Positions 61,937-64,000 of a stretch of 64,000 nucleotides of DNA are shown here, in pieces; position 1 is the stretch's first letter, and the number at the start of each line of letters is the position of its first letter. Below the pieces are notes generated by a model. That model was not told where the DNA came from, did not search any database, and was given only the letters and a program-made list of their open reading frames with translations. Source of the stretch: Bacillus mesophilus (lineage in GTDB: Bacteria; Bacillota; Bacilli; Bacillales; SA4); NCBI RefSeq assembly GCF_011008845.1, contig NZ_JAAIWM010000001.1, positions 954,229 through 1,018,228 on the forward strand. The letters are read 5' to 3'. The translations under genes and the position numbers were made by a program.

Positions 61937-62893
61937 TCACTCACTACTGATCATTTGTGCTATCTTTATAGTCTGCAACTCTTTTTGAACATTGTTTATT
62001 GACGTAATACTACTCTTGGATCGTTTAGCCAATTCATTAGGTAGCTTTTGAAGCTTCTCTATAGAAGCATCTATATCTTTTTCTAAACTTTCATTTATAT
62101 CTGCCCCAATTGTAGAACTGCCTTCATTTTCTTTCCAAAACTGAATTGCATTTAACGTATTATTCCCCATTTCCTGTATTGAATTAAAAAGGGATTTAGT
62201 TTTATCTACGGTAATTAAAACACTTGAAGATAGTTCAAAGGCTTTATGAGCTTCTCTAGTAGAATTCCTTAAATCTTCAATCTGGTAAATCAAGTTTGAG
62301 TTTAACTCTTGTTCAATCTGAAATAACAGTTCAATGTCTTTCTCTTTTTGATATTTTTCTACTAATAAATCTAATTTTTGATGAGAATCAGTCATCTCGT
62401 GTTTAATAACTGTTAATTTCTCCAAACCAAATAATATGCTATCAATTTCATTAAATTGAATTTGTGCGAAATCCAATTTAGTACTTATGTTATCTACGAT
62501 AGGCAGCTCAACAAAAGTATTAACGCCTTTAACGACGTTAATTGCTGAGTTAAATTTACCTAGGGTATTCCTTATAGGAGCTAAATTACCATTTAACCAC
62601 TCGACATTTTCTACTAATAAGTTAATATCCTGATTATAATTTTCTAGATCGCTAATTATTTTAGGTAGTTCTGCTTCTATTACTTTTAAAGAATTATTTC
62701 TAGCTTCATTGACTCGGTTCTGCATAGCTTTAATCTCTGCTTGGTTACCAACACTATTGTTTACACCTAATTGACTAGCTGTAAATCCGATTGAACCTGA
62801 AATTAGTATTGATGAAATAATTGCAATAGGAAACAAATATCTTTGAAATACCTGTTTTGGGTTAGATATAGATTTCTCCTTCTCCAATTCCAT
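61937..62893 (-). CDS. Membrane-anchored coiled-coil protein
   Basis: 318 residues, ATG 62893 with AGAGGAGA RBS. A transmembrane helix at about 18-42 (YLFPIAIISSILISGSIGF) is followed by some 270 residues of mainly helical, coiled-coil sequence (NQAEIKAMQNRVNEARNNS and similar). No known domain. It lies 47 bases behind the EcsC gene and 65 bases before FRG, so it is likely part of the same operon. It may be the membrane sensor or effector of the FRG-DUF262 pair (inference). Confidence 0.6.
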   Translation of the reverse strand: MELEKEKSISNPKQVFQRYLFPIAIISSILISGSIGFTASQLGVNNSVGNQAEIKAMQNRVNEARNNSLKVIEAELPKIISDLENYNQDINLLVENVEWLNGNLAPIRNTLGKFNSAINVVKGVNTFVELPIVDNISTKLDFAQIQFNEIDSILFGLEKLTVIKHEMTDSHQKLDLLVEKYQKEKDIELLFQIEQELNSNLIYQIEDLRNSTREAHKAFELSSSVLITVDKTKSLFNSIQEMGNNTLNAIQFWKENEGSSTIGADINESLEKDIDASIEKLQKLPNELAKRSKSSITSINNVQKELQTIKIAQMISSE

Positions 62894-62940
62894 ATGTGAC
62901 TCTCTCCTCTAGCATTACGGGATTGCAACTTTATTGTAAT

Positions 62941-63558
62941 TTATACAAACAACTTTTTTGCAGTGTTACCAATTATATTAGTTCCAACTCCATCTACAGC
63001 TCCGCCAATAAGACCACCGACCAATGGAACTGCCTTTCCAAGGTTGATAATACCTTTTTCACCAAACTTAGTAACTAGTCTTATACCTACAGCTTTGTTT
63101 ATTGATTTTATAACTTCGCCCGGTATCTTCTTTATTGCCTGAGTTGCTAAAGCTGCACCAAGCTTTAAGCCAGATTGTTTTAAAATATCAGTTGCTGCTT
63201 GACCAGTTAGGCATACAAACACAAAAGTCTTTACTTGATCATCTTTTAAGTCATAACCTCTCATATGTGCTATGGTTGCTATCATTCTAATTTGCACGTA
63301 CATAACAGAAGCTATATTTGCAGGTATTGCTACTGGTAGAGTTATTAATCCCCCCAGTCCAGTAAGGAATCCACTGGTTGCACCTTTGGCATTTTGCCAT
63401 CTAATTAAACTATCAATAGCTTTTTCAACATCTGAATGCTTACTTAAATAGCTTTCTGCTAAATCAGCTGCAGTATCAGTACCAGGCAAGCCATTAACTG
63501 CCTTCTCATATGACCAATCCAAAACTTGTGTTATTTTACCCTCTGTTATTGCTGACAT
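62941..63558 (-). CDS. EcsC family protein
   Basis: 205 residues from ATG 63558, which has AAGGA nine bases upstream; an ATG three codons earlier abuts the RBS. EcsC-family features: GLITLPVAIPANIASVMYVQIRMIATIAHMRGY, a hydrophobic stretch with the family's QIRMI/AHMRGYD motif, then TGQAATDILKQSGLK and a C-terminal glycine-rich hydrophobic end (VPLVGGLIGGAVDGVGTN). Members are membrane-associated proteins of unknown activity, some near the Ecs ABC transporter and some in defence islands. First gene of the EcsC, coiled-coil, FRG, DUF262 operon. Confidence 0.85.
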   Translation of the reverse strand: MSAITEGKITQVLDWSYEKAVNGLPGTDTAADLAESYLSKHSDVEKAIDSLIRWQNAKGATSGFLTGLGGLITLPVAIPANIASVMYVQIRMIATIAHMRGYDLKDDQVKTFVFVCLTGQAATDILKQSGLKLGAALATQAIKKIPGEVIKSINKAVGIRLVTKFGEKGIINLGKAVPLVGGLIGGAVDGVGTNIIGNTAKKLFV

Positions 63559-63906
63559 TGGAATCATTCCTTTTATCTATTAAAATAGTAACTTTTGAAT
63601 ATTTCACCTTTTATAATAATTTTTCCGCTTGAATTCTACAATATTCTACCATATATTACAAAATTAGGAGTTAAAAATTTAAGTTTTCTACAAATCCTGA
63701 TACAATCTTGAAATCAGCAACATTGGGACAGACTGATGTCACTTTAAGAACTATTGTACAAACTTCTCTATCACGTTACGCTATTTGCTAATCTGTACCC
63801 AAAACTGTTACAGATATTAATGATGCGCATGTGTTGTAGTTTCTTACATGCTAATTAAATAATAAATTCCTTTCACACAATAAAATAAAAAAAACCCGCC
63901 ACTTTG
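63559..63906. other. AT-rich gap between EcsC operon and IS element
   Basis: About 350 bases. It should hold the promoter of the EcsC operon; several AT-rich -10-like strings occur around 63610-63660 on the minus strand. No gene or RNA is seen. Confidence 0.4.
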
Positions 63907-64000
63907 AACTGCACCAAAATTGTTAGACAAAAAACTAACAATGGAGGTGCAGTTTTTTTTATGGCTAAATTTACATTTGAGGACAAGTTATGGGCAGTAA
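63907..64000 (+). mobile_element. Left end of an IS3/IS150-like insertion sequence, truncated by window edge
   Basis: AACTGCACC (63907-63915) and GGTGCAGTT (63946-63954) frame a nested TTGTTAG/CTAACAA stem, then a run of Ts and the transposase start codon. This hairpin-plus-T-run in front of the transposase is typical of IS150-type IS3 elements in Bacillaceae and acts as an attenuator against outside transcription. The right end is beyond the window, so the element's border is not fixed. Confidence 0.65.
63961..64000 (+). CDS. Transposase orfA (IS3 family), N-terminal fragment
   Basis: ATG 63961 gives MAKFTFEDKLWAV at the window edge, matching the usual start of IS3/IS150 OrfA proteins, whose N-terminus forms an HTH. 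Only 13 codons are visible, so the family call depends on this short start and the upstream hairpin. Confidence 0.55.
   Translation, partial: MAKFTFEDKLWAV

Overview
The window looks like a chromosomal segment of a low-GC Firmicute of the Bacillaceae type. It has AT-rich DNA, strong AAGGAGG-type ribosome binding sites, frequent TTG starts, a ComK homologue, and YueF-, YkvA- and YhgE/Pip-type proteins. All identifications come from reading motifs by eye; no database was searched.

Left flank (1 to about 9.7 kb): ordinary chromosomal genes. These are a truncated membrane protein, a histidine phosphatase, a small HTH regulator with a comK-like gene behind it, a TetR repressor facing a YhgE/Pip-type membrane protein and a 4Fe-4S reductive-dehalogenase-like protein (with a visible candidate operator), an AI-2E/YueF permease, a DUF1232 protein, a DUF4230 protein and a TM2-domain protein.

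From about 9.9 to 63.6 kb the window is a very dense defence island, nearly all on the minus strand. In transcription order from high to low coordinates it holds: (a) EcsC, membrane coiled-coil, FRG and DUF262 proteins (59.4-63.6 kb); (b) a MazG-like pyrophosphohydrolase plus a GIY-YIG/DUF2075 nuclease-helicase (57.2-59.1 kb); (c) a convergent type II restriction-modification pair (54.7-56.8 kb); (d) an XRE regulator, a 53-residue protein and a GHKL ATPase carrying a C-terminal nuclease-like motif (51.2-53.6 kb); (e) a GHKL ATPase, an unknown protein, a DUF6339-like protein and a DUF262-HNH (GmrSD-like) protein (44.4-50 kb); (f) a HIT protein, a pyrophosphohydrolase and a PLD/DEAH helicase whose 5' end is frameshifted at a TA repeat (41.2-44.3 kb); (g) a Uma2 remnant and a Sau3AI/MutH-type endonuclease (39.3-41.2 kb); (h) a giant sacsin-type GHKL-SF1 helicase fusion (34.2-39 kb); (i) an HNH endonuclease (+ strand, 31.9 kb); (j) an AddAB-like operon of a NERD-UvrD helicase, an Fe-S protein with a shortened nuclease domain, a small protein and a second UvrD helicase (23.7-31 kb); (k) a C5-cytosine methyltransferase (22.2 kb); (l) a Zorya-like ZorA-ZorB-ZorC operon with no ZorD (17.2-22.1 kb); (m) a two-gene membrane/nuclease operon (14.2-17 kb); (n) a second ZorA-ZorB pair led by a NYN-domain RNase-like protein (9.9-14 kb). 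The window ends inside the left end of an IS3/IS150-like element.

The best candidates for undescribed biology are the NYN-ZorA-ZorB operon, the ZorABC operon that lacks ZorD and lies next to a membrane-nuclease pair, the AddAB-like operon in which the Fe-S subunit seems to have lost its nuclease core while the helicase partner carries a NERD domain, and the GHKL ATPase operons. Shared themes are GHKL ATPases (three), DUF262 proteins (two), nucleotide pyrophosphohydrolases placed next to nuclease-helicases (two), and MotA/MotB-type motors (two).
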